Positions 54,727 to 63,418 of a DNA stretch of 64,000 bases are shown here, piece after piece. The notes beneath the pieces are model-generated. The model was not told the origin of the DNA and made no database searches. It saw only the letters and a list, made by a program, of their open reading frames with translations. The translations under genes and the position numbers were made by a program. Every line of letters starts with the position of its first letter. Position 1 is the stretch's first letter. This DNA is from Anabaena sp. 4-3 (GTDB taxonomy: Bacteria > Cyanobacteriota > Cyanobacteriia > Cyanobacteriales > Nostocaceae). The DNA is taken from contig NZ_LUHJ01000024.1 in NCBI RefSeq assembly GCF_001597745.1, forward strand, positions 27,720 through 91,719, in the 5' to 3' direction.

Positions 54727-56130
54727 CTAACTCTTTAATCTTTCAGGTAAGCAGTCTTGTCGAATTAAATCTTGATATGTTTCGCGTTGCAAAATTAAGT
54801 TTGCTTCGCCATCGGCGACTACAACAGCTGCCGGACGGGGTAAGCGGTTATAGTTGGATGCCATACTGTAATTGTAAGCACCAGTTCCCATAACTACGAG
54901 AATATCCCCTGCTTCAGTTTTCGGCAGTTGGGCATTTTTAATTAAAATATCCCCAGATTCACAATGCTTACCAGCGATTGTGACTGTTTCTGTGATCGGC
55001 GCAGACAACTTGTTGGCAACGACGGCGCGATAAACTGACTGATAGGTAATCGGACGGGGATTGTCAGACATACCGCCATCAATGGCGACGTAGGTACGAA
55101 TTTCTGGTATAGTTTTAGATGAGCCGATAGTGTAGGCAGTCACGCAAGCTGGCGCAATCAGCGATCGCCCAGGCTCAGACAATAACTTGGGTAAAGGCAG
55201 ATTTTCGGCTGCACAAGCGGCTTGTACTACCTCACAAATCGCTTTCACCCACTCTTCAATGCTTGGGGGATCATCCGATTCTACATATTTAATCCCCAAA
55301 CCACCACCAACATTTAATTCAGTGAGATTTAAACCATACTTGGCTGCATCCCTGAGCCACTGTACCATCACAGCCCCTAAATCTTGATGTGGTTGACGCT
55401 CGAAAATTTGCGAACCAATATGAGCGTGTACACCTACACAGTTTAAAGTTGGTTGCTTGCTCACAAACTCAAACACCTCGCCCAAATCGTTGGGATCAAA
55501 GCCAAACTTGCTGTCTAGGTGTCCGGTGCGGATGTATTCATGAGTATGACATTCAATCCCTGGTGTCAATCGCAGCATAATCCGGGTTGATGGTACAGAC
55601 ATTGCCTTCAATATCTCCACCAAGGTATGCAATTCATACCAGTTATCGACCACAATGGTGACACCAGACTCAATTGCTAAAGTCAGTTCAGCACGGGATT
55701 TATTATTACCGTGGAGGTAAATTTTTTCAGGACTCATCCCAGCCGTCAAAGCGGTGTAGAGTTCACCCCCAGAAACCACATCAATTCCTAAACCTTCTGA
55801 GGCGATCATCGCACAAACCGCCAAACAACTCCAGGCTTTGGAAGCGTACAATACCTGAGATTCGCCAGGATAATATTTTTTAAAGCTATCTCGGTATTGT
55901 TGACAAGCTGTTCGCAGGGTGGCTTCATCTAAGATATATAGAGGTGAACCAAACTGCTCAACTAAAGTTGTGACATCACACCCACCAATTTCCAGGTTGT
56001 CGTTACTATTAACTTTGGCAGTTAAAGGTAAAAGTTCCTGGTTGGGCGAAATATTTGTACTTGTGTTGCGCCTTTGAGGTAAATACTGAGTACCAGCATT
56101 TTGAACCTCAGCAGGGTGAGTTGATACCAT
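54727..56130 (-). CDS. lysA: Diaminopimelate decarboxylase
   Basis: A 467-residue fold-III PLP enzyme: VLYASKAW with the PLP lysine, HGNNKSRAEL, GVHAHIGSQI, LNVGGGLGIKY, SEPGRSLI and CESGDIL. It makes lysine from meso-DAP. An N-terminal extension (about 1-55) rich in polar residues precedes the core; MVSTHPAE is the first ATG. It is the first gene of the leftward set lysA-cdaA-uppS. Confidence 0.95.
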   Translation of the reverse strand: MVSTHPAEVQNAGTQYLPQRRNTSTNISPNQELLPLTAKVNSNDNLEIGGCDVTTLVEQFGSPLYILDEATLRTACQQYRDSFKKYYPGESQVLYASKAWSCLAVCAMIASEGLGIDVVSGGELYTALTAGMSPEKIYLHGNNKSRAELTLAIESGVTIVVDNWYELHTLVEILKAMSVPSTRIMLRLTPGIECHTHEYIRTGHLDSKFGFDPNDLGEVFEFVSKQPTLNCVGVHAHIGSQIFERQPHQDLGAVMVQWLRDAAKYGLNLTELNVGGGLGIKYVESDDPPSIEEWVKAICEVVQAACAAENLPLPKLLSEPGRSLIAPACVTAYTIGSSKTIPEIRTYVAIDGGMSDNPRPITYQSVYRAVVANKLSAPITETVTIAGKHCESGDILIKNAQLPKTEAGDILVVMGTGAYNYSMASNYNRLPRPAAVVVADGEANLILQRETYQDLIRQDCLPERLKS

Positions 56131-56222
56131 AACTATAAATAAGTTGTCCTTGTTTAATTTATGGGCGTGAATTAGTACCCAATCCCAGTTTACAAAGGGT
56201 TTGTAACCTTATCCTAATAAAA

Positions 56223-56774
56223 GTGGTCTTATTTTCTAACTTAAAATTTAAATCTCTGACTTTAGAGGATATCAACGCCATACTCGAACTTGATCAAGCT
56301 TGTTTTGGCGGACTTTGGACTATGGAGGGCTACCAACGTGAGTTAGATAGTCCGAATAGTGATTTACTGGGAATATTTTCCCCTAACTCTAGCAGCAAAT
56401 TGCTGGGTATGGGGTGCTTTTGGTCGATTTTAGACGAAGCCCATATTACTATTGTGGCAGTTCATCCCCAATATCAGCGTCGAAGTTTGGGGCAGGCTTT
56501 GTTATATTTCCTGCTACAAACTGCTGGCGATCGCGGTCTGGAGCGAGCTACCCTGGAAGTTAGGGCTTCTAACTTAGCAGCAATATCTTTATATCAAAAA
56601 TTTGGGTTCAAAACAGCTGGGCGACGACGGCGTTATTACCAAGATAACGGCGAAGATGCTTTAATTCTCTGGCTTTCTGACTTACAAGCACCTTCATTTG
56701 CAGAAAAATCGCAGCACTGGCGCAGCATGATTAATTCTCACCTGGAAAAATCTACGTGGGATTTGCTGATCTAA
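56223..56774 (+). CDS. rimI: Ribosomal-protein-alanine N-acetyltransferase (RimI-like GNAT)
   Basis: A 183-residue GNAT acetyltransferase with GTG start. Motif A is VAVHPQYQRRSLGQALLYFL; motif B is ATLEVRASNLAAISLYQKFG and FKTAGRRRRYYQDNGEDALI. This is close to RimI, which acetylates the N-terminus of ribosomal protein S18; other protein substrates are possible. It is divergent from lysA. Confidence 0.88.
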   Translation: MVLFSNLKFKSLTLEDINAILELDQACFGGLWTMEGYQRELDSPNSDLLGIFSPNSSSKLLGMGCFWSILDEAHITIVAVHPQYQRRSLGQALLYFLLQTAGDRGLERATLEVRASNLAAISLYQKFGFKTAGRRRRYYQDNGEDALILWLSDLQAPSFAEKSQHWRSMINSHLEKSTWDLLI

Positions 56775-57260
56775 TTACAAGGCTGGCAAACAAGTCTGTT
56801 GTGTCATCAGAGCAAATTCCAGGCATTCTAAGTATAAATACTCAGGCTATTCCCAAAAAATCCGAGTCGCCAGCACCCTAGTGATTGGAGAGTGACCGGA
56901 TTTTTAAATATTTTTACTTATTAAAATTTTTAATAGAAGAAAAAAAATAATTTTAAATAATATATTGATTGAGCAAAAATCTGGATTTTCAACGCACATC
57001 TGTGCTAACAATAAATATTTGTGACTGTTTAATAAAATTTTCCATTGAGCAGACTGTTGTATGTGACGCAAGCCCAAAAAGGCTGATAAATTCAAACTCC
57101 TCAGTACAGTAGCCTCGCATCAAGCCATAACTAAATAATTGTTAACCCATCAACTTTGGTGATAGTTCCTGGATGTTTATAATCTTTATACAGACATCCT
57201 CAAGGTTGGCCTGTGCTAAAATCAGCGTACCGGCACGACGCAGGTGATGGGAAAAATGCC
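56775..57260. other. Region upstream of clpC
   Basis: 486 bp, AT-rich. No gene was recognised; the 63-codon minus-strand frame at 56904-57095 reads as low-complexity Ile/Leu/Lys. It should hold the clpC promoter. GTGATGG just before the ATG at 57261 is a weak ribosome site. Confidence 0.5.
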
Positions 57261-59732
57261 ATGTTTGAACGCTTCACAGAAAAAGCCATTAAGGTAATCA
57301 TGTTGGCCCAAGAGGAGGCCCGCCGTTTAGGTCACAACTTTGTGGGAACCGAACAGATCCTCCTAGGTCTGATTGGTGAAGGCACAGGAGTTGCGGCCAA
57401 GGTGTTGAAATCAATGGGTGTCAATCTCAAAGATGCCCGTATTGAAGTTGAAAAAATTATAGGCCGGGGTTCGGGCTTTGTGGCCGTGGAAATTCCGTTT
57501 ACGCCACGGGCAAAGCGGGTTCTAGAACTATCCCTAGAAGAAGCGCGCCAATTAGGGCATAACTACATTGGCACCGAGCATCTGCTGTTGGGCCTGATCC
57601 GGGAAGGGGAAGGTGTGGCAGCCAGGGTGCTAGAAAACCTGGGGGTGGATCTATCTAAGGTCAGAACCCAAGTCATTCGGATGTTGGGCGAAACCGCCGA
57701 GGTTTCCGCGACAGGTCAATCTGGACGCACCAAAACGCCAACTTTGGATGAGTTTGGCTCGAACCTGACTCAAATGGCTACGGATAACAAGCTTGATCCG
57801 GTGGTGGGACGCGCCAAGGAAATCGAGCGTGTAATTCAAATTTTGGGTCGCCGGACAAAAAATAACCCTGTATTGATTGGGGAACCTGGGGTTGGTAAAA
57901 CCGCGATCGCTGAAGGTTTGGCAACACGCATTGCTAACAAAGATGTCCCCGACATCTTAGAAGATAAGCGTGTCGTTACCCTCGATATCGGTTTGCTGGT
58001 TGCAGGGACGAAATACCGGGGTGAATTTGAAGAACGTCTGAAGAAAATCATGGATGAGATTCGTCAGGCGGGTAATGTAATTCTGGTAATAGACGAAGTT
58101 CACACCCTCATTGGTGCAGGTGCAGCCGAAGGGGCGATTGATGCGGCGAATATCCTCAAGCCAGCTTTGGCCAGAGGTGAATTGCAGTGCATCGGCGCGA
58201 CAACCTTGGATGAATACCGCAAGCATATTGAACGGGATGCAGCGTTAGAACGTCGCTTCCAACCAGTGATGGTAGGTGAGCCTTCCGTCGATGAAACAAT
58301 AGAAATTTTATATGGTTTGCGCGATCGCTACGAGCAACACCACAAACTGAAAATCTCCGATGAAGCTTTAGTGGCGGCGGCGAAATTGTCTGATCGTTAT
58401 ATTAGCGATCGCTATCTGCCAGACAAAGCCATCGACTTGATTGATGAAGCTGGTTCTCGTGTGCGATTGATTAACTCTCAACTACCCCCCGCAGCCAAAG
58501 AGTTAGATAAAGAACTGCGCCAAATCTTAAAAGAAAAAGATGATGCTGTCCGTTCCCAAGACTTTGACCGAGCCGGGGAACTGCGCGATCGCGAAATGGA
58601 AATCAAAGCCGAAATCCGGGCTATTGCCCAAAGCAAAGCTAACGGTGCAAGTGGCGACGGAGTAGAACCCGTTGTTACAGAAGAAGACATCGCTCACATC
58701 GTCGCTTCCTGGACAGGCGTACCGGTGAACAAACTCACCGAATCCGAATCTGAGAAGCTGCTGCACATGGAAGACACCTTGCATCAGCGTCTCATCGGTC
58801 AAGAAGATGCTGTGAAAGCAGTTTCACGGGCTATCCGTCGGGCGCGTGTCGGTTTGAAAAATCCCAATCGACCGATTGCTAGCTTTATCTTCTCCGGGCC
58901 GACTGGTGTAGGTAAAACCGAGTTGGCGAAATCCTTGGCTTCTTACTTCTTCGGTTCTGAAGAAGCGATGATTCGCTTGGATATGTCCGAGTACATGGAA
59001 CGCCACACCGTCAGCAAATTAATCGGTTCGCCTCCAGGTTACGTTGGTTATAACGAAGGCGGACAATTAACCGAAGCTGTGCGCCGTCGTCCTTACACTG
59101 TGGTGCTGTTCGACGAAATCGAAAAAGCCCACCCCGATGTCTTCAATATGCTGCTGCAAATTTTAGAAGACGGTCGGTTAACAGATGCCAAAGGACGCAC
59201 CGTTGACTTCAAGAACACCTTGCTGATTTTGACCTCCAACATCGGTTCTAAGGTAATTGAAAAAGGTGGTGGCGGTATTGGCTTCGAGTTTGGCGAAGAT
59301 CAAAGCGAATCCCAGTACAACCGGATTAAGAACTTGGTGAACGAAGAACTGAAGCAATACTTCCGTCCTGAGTTCCTCAACCGTCTGGATGAGATTATTG
59401 TATTCCGTCAATTGAGCAAAGCCGAAGTTACCGAAATTGCGGATATTATGCTCAAGGAAGTATTTGGTCGCTTGACAGAAAAAGGTATAACTTTAGAAGT
59501 AAGCGATCGCTTCAAAGACCGTCTGATTCAAGAAGGTTACAGTCCCAGCTACGGTGCAAGACCATTACGCCGGGCAATTATGCGCCTGTTAGAAGATAGC
59601 TTGGCGGAAGAAATTCTGTCTGGTCGCATCAAAGATGGCGATGTCGCCTTTGTTGATGTTGATGAGAATGGGAATGTTCAAGTTTCATCTCAACAGCGTC
59701 GGGAATTGTTACCCCAAGGTGTTGAGTCTTAG
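57261..59732 (+). CDS. clpC: ATP-dependent Clp protease ATP-binding subunit ClpC
   Basis: 823 residues from the ATG at 57261 ([20 protein letters not shown]). The GTG at 57213 would add 16 residues, not typical of ClpC. It has two N-domain repeats, the first AAA+ with GEPGVGKTA and [14 protein letters not shown], a UVR-type middle domain (about 410-455), and the second AAA+ with [22 protein letters not shown] and the ClpP loop region (GGGGIGFEF). It unfolds proteins for ClpP/ClpR. It is followed by a terminator. Confidence 0.97.
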   Translation: MFERFTEKAIKVIMLAQEEARRLGHNFVGTEQILLGLIGEGTGVAAKVLKSMGVNLKDARIEVEKIIGRGSGFVAVEIPFTPRAKRVLELSLEEARQLGHNYIGTEHLLLGLIREGEGVAARVLENLGVDLSKVRTQVIRMLGETAEVSATGQSGRTKTPTLDEFGSNLTQMATDNKLDPVVGRAKEIERVIQILGRRTKNNPVLIGEPGVGKTAIAEGLATRIANKDVPDILEDKRVVTLDIGLLVAGTKYRGEFEERLKKIMDEIRQAGNVILVIDEVHTLIGAGAAEGAIDAANILKPALARGELQCIGATTLDEYRKHIERDAALERRFQPVMVGEPSVDETIEILYGLRDRYEQHHKLKISDEALVAAAKLSDRYISDRYLPDKAIDLIDEAGSRVRLINSQLPPAAKELDKELRQILKEKDDAVRSQDFDRAGELRDREMEIKAEIRAIAQSKANGASGDGVEPVVTEEDIAHIVASWTGVPVNKLTESESEKLLHMEDTLHQRLIGQEDAVKAVSRAIRRARVGLKNPNRPIASFIFSGPTGVGKTELAKSLASYFFGSEEAMIRLDMSEYMERHTVSKLIGSPPGYVGYNEGGQLTEAVRRRPYTVVLFDEIEKAHPDVFNMLLQILEDGRLTDAKGRTVDFKNTLLILTSNIGSKVIEKGGGGIGFEFGEDQSESQYNRIKNLVNEELKQYFRPEFLNRLDEIIVFRQLSKAEVTEIADIMLKEVFGRLTEKGITLEVSDRFKDRLIQEGYSPSYGARPLRRAIMRLLEDSLAEEILSGRIKDGDVAFVDVDENGNVQVSSQQRRELLPQGVES

Positions 59733-59758
59733 TTAGGATTTTTTAAATATTAAATAAG

Positions 59759-59793
59759 CGGTGGAGGATTTCGGTTCTCTACCGTTTTTTTTT
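59759..59793 (+). terminator. Terminator of clpC
   Basis: CGGTGGAG (59759-59766) pairs, with one G-T wobble, with CTCTACCG (59777-59784), followed by nine T residues. It lies 27 bp after the stop. GCAAAGGC short repeats follow at 59802-59822. Confidence 0.85.
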
Positions 59794-59873
59794 GTTTCGC
59801 GCAAAGGCGCAAAGGCGCAAAGAGGGGAAAGAGATTACAAGTTTTCTAATTTAAGCAGAGATGAGTAGAAGCC

Positions 59874-60053
59874 ATGTTAAATTTAGACCTGATTCGGGAC
59901 ACTAAAGTTTATCAAGAAGCATTTGCAGAAGGCGAACTACAGGTTAAGTTGAAAATAGTACCAATTTTGCTGGAATTAGGATTAAGTATTCAGCAAATAG
60001 CGGAAAAATTAAAACTAGATACAGATGTAGTCAGAGAAGCACCAAGTATATAG
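59874..60053 (+). pseudogene. C-terminal remnant of an Rpn/DUF4351-like (transposase-associated nuclease) family protein
   Basis: A 59-codon frame from ATG reads LNLDLIRDTKVYQEAFAEGE and LQVKLKIVPILLELGLSIQQ, then IAEKLKLDTDVVREA. This matches the C-terminal tail of the large Rpn/PD-(D/E)XK family of cyanobacteria. The nuclease domain is missing. It may be a decayed or miniature gene. Confidence 0.55.
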
Positions 60054-60063
60054 TATTTTTTAG

Positions 60064-60291
60064 ATGTCGAATAATTGGGAATTTACAGAAGTATGGATTG
60101 ATCCGATGTTATCACCTCCATACATTCTTTTATTACTGTGTGACAGCGAGGAAAACTGTCAAATTTATGATCCAAAACAGGATGATAAGGTTGTATTTTC
60201 TAGTAATAATTATGAAGCTGCTAGGTTATGGTTACTAGAAGATGAGTATGAGCCAGTTGAAGGTAGGCTATTAGCTACTGAATTATTTTAA
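60064..60291 (+). CDS. Small conserved hypothetical protein
   Basis: A 75-residue acidic protein: MSNNWEFTEVWIDPMLSPPY, then ILLLLCDSEENCQIYDPKQD, and a C-terminal YEAARLWLLEDEYEPVEGRL. The form is that of short single-domain proteins common next to nuclease-like genes in Nostoc. Not recognised. It starts 10 bp after the Rpn remnant, suggesting an immunity or regulatory partner, but this is speculative. Confidence 0.6.
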   Translation: MSNNWEFTEVWIDPMLSPPYILLLLCDSEENCQIYDPKQDDKVVFSSNNYEAARLWLLEDEYEPVEGRLLATELF

Positions 60292-60555
60292 TTGGAGCAA
60301 TGGGTTATGCTGTGCGATCGCATCTCTTGAAGTGCGTTAGCTGACTTTTGGTATGGCTGTTTGTGGGATAGTGCGTTAGCGGTAGCTTAACGTAGGTATC
60401 GCATGATCATCAACTCAAATAATTGATATCATAAATGGTAAATTAAATGGTAGAGAATTAATTCTTCCCTACCGTTTTAAATATGTGTTAAATGCCAGAC
60501 TCAAAACCCAATTGATATCTTTCCTAGCTTTCCTGTCAAGATAAATTTTGAGTAT
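60292..60555. repeat. Dispersed repeat remnants and a hairpin
   Basis: HIP1 sites and GCGTTAGC/CGTAGGTATCGC fragments (60310-60405) of a common Nostoc interspersed repeat are seen. The inverted GGTAG/CTACC hairpin (60449-60473) with TTTT may terminate transcription from either side. Confidence 0.5.
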
Positions 60556-61311
60556 TTATTGCTCCACAGGTGTTAACTTTAAAGGATACAATGGCTCTGA
60601 GCCATTTAATTGCCAAATTCTAAACACTAAAGCAGCAGCTACAGTTAGCCATACACAAGAGAAAGATAGAATCATCCCCGCTACAGGATTAGTTTCCCAA
60701 TAAATTGCAGTCACAACTAAAGCAGATAACCAAGGGCCTAAAATCACTACAGGAACAGCAGCACCTAATCTGCGTTCTACTGTAAAAATTGTATTCCAAG
60801 TATCCCCTACAGCCAGATGTACGGCAAACAGAATTAACGGCAACACTAAAAATTGATGGTTCATTTCCTGCCAAACTAAGACAGAAGAAATTACCCGCAA
60901 AACTGCTATTATCATCCAAACTATAGGAAATGCTAATGGTGGTGGAGACCATCTTGGTCTGATAACTTGGTCATAAGTTTTACGAGAACGGGTATTATCT
61001 AAAAGGGAAAAAATTCGGGAACGAAGACTTAAGAGAGCAAAAAATAATCCAGTTACTACGGTACTAAACCAACTGGGAAAAGAAGCATTGTTATCAATCA
61101 ACATGATTAATTTTTCCATTCCCAGTAATACAAGAATCATCACTCCTATTTGCAGGATAGTTCCTAGTTTATAAACTATCACTGCTTTGATGTCTAATTC
61201 TTGTGTAGTGGCTATTGATTTATCTACAGACGGTTGTTGATTTTCAGTTTTTACCCCCATGACTGTGTTGACAAACTTTTCAAGTATTCCAGTGTTATTG
61301 GTTTGATTCAT
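60556..61311 (-). CDS. TspO/MBR-family-like membrane protein with N-terminal extension
   Basis: A 251-residue membrane protein. The N-terminal 35 residues are polar. Two hydrophobic segments (about 45-70 and 82-100) precede a TspO-like core: RPRWSPPPLAFPIVWMIIAV, then WQEMNHQFLVLPLILFAVHL and GDTWNTIFTVERRLGAAVPV. TspO proteins bind tetrapyrroles or regulate stress. The extra N-terminus is unusual for the family (normally about 155-180 residues). Assignment rests on the helix pattern. Confidence 0.65.
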   Translation of the reverse strand: MNQTNNTGILEKFVNTVMGVKTENQQPSVDKSIATTQELDIKAVIVYKLGTILQIGVMILVLLGMEKLIMLIDNNASFPSWFSTVVTGLFFALLSLRSRIFSLLDNTRSRKTYDQVIRPRWSPPPLAFPIVWMIIAVLRVISSVLVWQEMNHQFLVLPLILFAVHLAVGDTWNTIFTVERRLGAAVPVVILGPWLSALVVTAIYWETNPVAGMILSFSCVWLTVAAALVFRIWQLNGSEPLYPLKLTPVEQ

Positions 61312-61562
61312 AATTAACAGATTGCCAGGATTTTTTAATTCTGATCAAGAATTTATTATATGATATTGTGACGATAAAAAAGAATTGCGAAAGTAATCAG
61401 CAGGGTAAAATTTATAGTATCCAGTGCAGGTTTATTTAATCAGGTTTGTAGTAAGGACTTTAGTCCTAACAGGATGTTTGAATAGTATTATTGTTAACAA
61501 CAAAATCTCTCAAACCTAACCCCCTAATACCAATTCTCTATGAAGTTGCACGGAAAAACAAT

Positions 61563-61590
61563 GTAGAGACGTTGCATGCAACGTCTCCAT
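61563..61590. repeat. REP-like palindrome copy 2
   Basis: The same 28-bp palindrome family as 25366-25393, with the last bases changed (CTCCAT instead of CTCTAC). Inside the foldback element. Confidence 0.8.
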
Positions 61591-61680
61591 AGCGCAGAAT
61601 AAAGTGCATCTATGGCTACGCCACGCAAGCTACATTAAGAAACGGTATAACCCCCATTCCCTTGTAGAGAAGGGGGGTGT

Positions 61681-61716
61681 AAATGTAAAGACGCTGTATG
61701 CAACGTCTCTACATTT
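61681..61716. repeat. REP-like palindrome copy 3 (diverged)
   Basis: AAATGTAAAGACGCTGTATG is followed by CAACGTCTCTACATTT. It is an imperfect palindrome of the same family with several changes in the left arm. Confidence 0.75.
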
Positions 61717-61822
61717 ACAGGGGAGGGTTTGGAGAGGGGTTTCTTACTGTGCGGGTTTCCAAACATCCTCTCAAATAAGGACTAAAGTCCTTACTACGAA
61801 CTCGATGACTACGGAAACTAGG

Positions 61823-63418
61823 TTAAGTTTGTTCTTGTTCAACAAATTCTGGTAAATCGTTGGGTGCGCCACAGGCGGAAATGTTGCCTGTAAAATTCAC
61901 ATCTGCCATTAATTCTGGATGTTCTTGCTTGCGTTGGGCAATTTGTTCGCGGGTGAGTATCTTCGACTCATCAAAGCCTAACTCAATTTCGGTTTGTAAA
62001 CCCTTGTACTTCACTCGTTGCAGGTTGTAGAACCGTTTGTTAAGAGTTGTCTTGACAAAAGCCTTCAAGCAACCTAAAAGATATTTGCGCTTAAAGGGAT
62101 CTTTCTCAAACCAATATTCAAAGGATTTGCGGAGGTAAAAACGGGCGTAATTTCGCAACACTCCTTTGAGAACATCCTCCCGTTCCATTGCGTCGGGTTT
62201 CATGATGGGCGTGACAAAGTTATACTGTGAATAATCCCGAACTTCTACGCGATCGCCTAAATCTTGAAACAATTCGGAAAATGGCCAAGGGGTAAACATA
62301 TTCCAGTTCACCATGTCAGCTTTCCAATCCAAAGCCATTCTATAAGTTTCCTCAATTGTGTCTGGTGTTTCATTCTCCAAACCCATGATAAATTGAGCCT
62401 CAGCCAGCATACCATTTTCTTTCAACAGTTGAATCGCCCGTTTATTTTGTTCGATAGTCGTTTCCTTACGGAACAAATTCAACTTTAACTGGGCTGCTGC
62501 TTCTGTTCCCAAGGAAACATGAACCAGCCCAGCTTTGCGGTAAAGTGGTAAGTCTTTCTCATCCCGCAATATGTCTGTCACCCTAGTATTGATACCCCAG
62601 TAAACGCCTAAATTGCGTTCTATCAACTCGTTACATAAAGCGATAAACTTGGGTTTGTTAATAGTTGGTTCTTCATCAGCTAAAATGAAAAACCCTACTT
62701 TGTGTTGTTTCACCAAGATTTCAATTTGATCAACGAATTTCTTGGGACTACTAGAACGGTATTTACGCCAAAACGCCCATTGAGAACAAAAACGACAGGT
62801 AAAAGGACATCCTCTAGCATAGTTGGGAACAGCTACGCGCACATTCAGAGGCGTATAAATATATTTACTCCAATCTAACAGACTCCAATCAGGGGTGAGG
62901 GTATCTAAATCAGCGATAGGCGGATGGGCTGGTGTAGCGATGACTTGCCCATCTTCTAAAAAGGCAATACCTAATATATTACGGCGATCGCTCTCCACTG
63001 TACCATTAGCGATCGCTCTCACCAAATTAACTGTAATCTCTTCCCCTTCCCCCCGAATAATATAATCTACCCAGGGGGCTTCATTAAGAACTTCACTATA
63101 CATATAGGTAGGATGAATCCCACCCATAACAGTCTTAGCTTCAGGACAAACTTCTTTCACAATCTTCAAAGTAATTTGAGATTGGTAAATCATCGGTGTA
63201 ATCGCCGTTGCCAAGACGATATCCGGCTGATACTGTTTGATTATCTCCGCTAACGCATCATCAGCAATATAATCAGTCATGGCATCGACAAACCGAATGT
63301 CGGTAAAGCCAGCAGTCTTCAACGCTCCACCCACATAAGGAACCCAACTAGGCGGCCAATTTCCGGCAATTTCCGCGCCACCTGAATGATAATTGGGTTG
63401 AATCATCATAATCCGCAT
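61823..63418 (-). CDS. BchE-like anaerobic Mg-protoporphyrin IX monomethyl ester cyclase family protein
   Basis: A 531-residue B12-binding radical SAM protein. The N-terminus MRIMMIQPNYHSGGAEIAGN, then WPPSWVPYVGGALKTAG, is the BchE signature. A cobalamin-binding-like domain (1-150) is followed by the radical SAM core with CPFTCRFCSQW near 200 and a BchE C-terminal region (PFKRKYLLGCLKAFVKTTLN). In anaerobic phototrophs BchE makes the isocyclic ring of bacteriochlorophyll. Aerobic cyanobacteria mainly use AcsF, and cyanobacterial BchE homologues have uncertain roles. No chlorophyll gene is adjacent. Confidence 0.85.
   Translation of the reverse strand: MRIMMIQPNYHSGGAEIAGNWPPSWVPYVGGALKTAGFTDIRFVDAMTDYIADDALAEIIKQYQPDIVLATAITPMIYQSQITLKIVKEVCPEAKTVMGGIHPTYMYSEVLNEAPWVDYIIRGEGEEITVNLVRAIANGTVESDRRNILGIAFLEDGQVIATPAHPPIADLDTLTPDWSLLDWSKYIYTPLNVRVAVPNYARGCPFTCRFCSQWAFWRKYRSSSPKKFVDQIEILVKQHKVGFFILADEEPTINKPKFIALCNELIERNLGVYWGINTRVTDILRDEKDLPLYRKAGLVHVSLGTEAAAQLKLNLFRKETTIEQNKRAIQLLKENGMLAEAQFIMGLENETPDTIEETYRMALDWKADMVNWNMFTPWPFSELFQDLGDRVEVRDYSQYNFVTPIMKPDAMEREDVLKGVLRNYARFYLRKSFEYWFEKDPFKRKYLLGCLKAFVKTTLNKRFYNLQRVKYKGLQTEIELGFDESKILTREQIAQRKQEHPELMADVNFTGNISACGAPNDLPEFVEQEQT

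Larger units (their letters stand above)
61444..61802. mobile_element. 359-bp nested foldback (MITE-like) element
   Basis: Terminal inverted repeats of about 37-43 bp: GTTTGTAGTAAGGACTTTAG at 61444 and the complementary AAGTCCTTACTACGAAC to 61802. An inner AGGATGTTTG/CAAACATCCT (61471-61480 and 61760-61769) adds to the stem. Further in, a CTCTCAAACC block (61507-61525) is complementary to AGGGGAGGGTTTGGAGAG (61719-61736), and CCCCC/GGGGG stems lie at the centre. Two REP-like palindromes are inside. No ORF. The whole region can form one long cruciform. Confidence 0.75.

Noticed and set aside
56904..57095. 63-residue minus-strand ORF upstream of clpC
   Set aside because: Low-complexity AT-rich translation (Ile, Leu, Lys, Phe), with no start signal.
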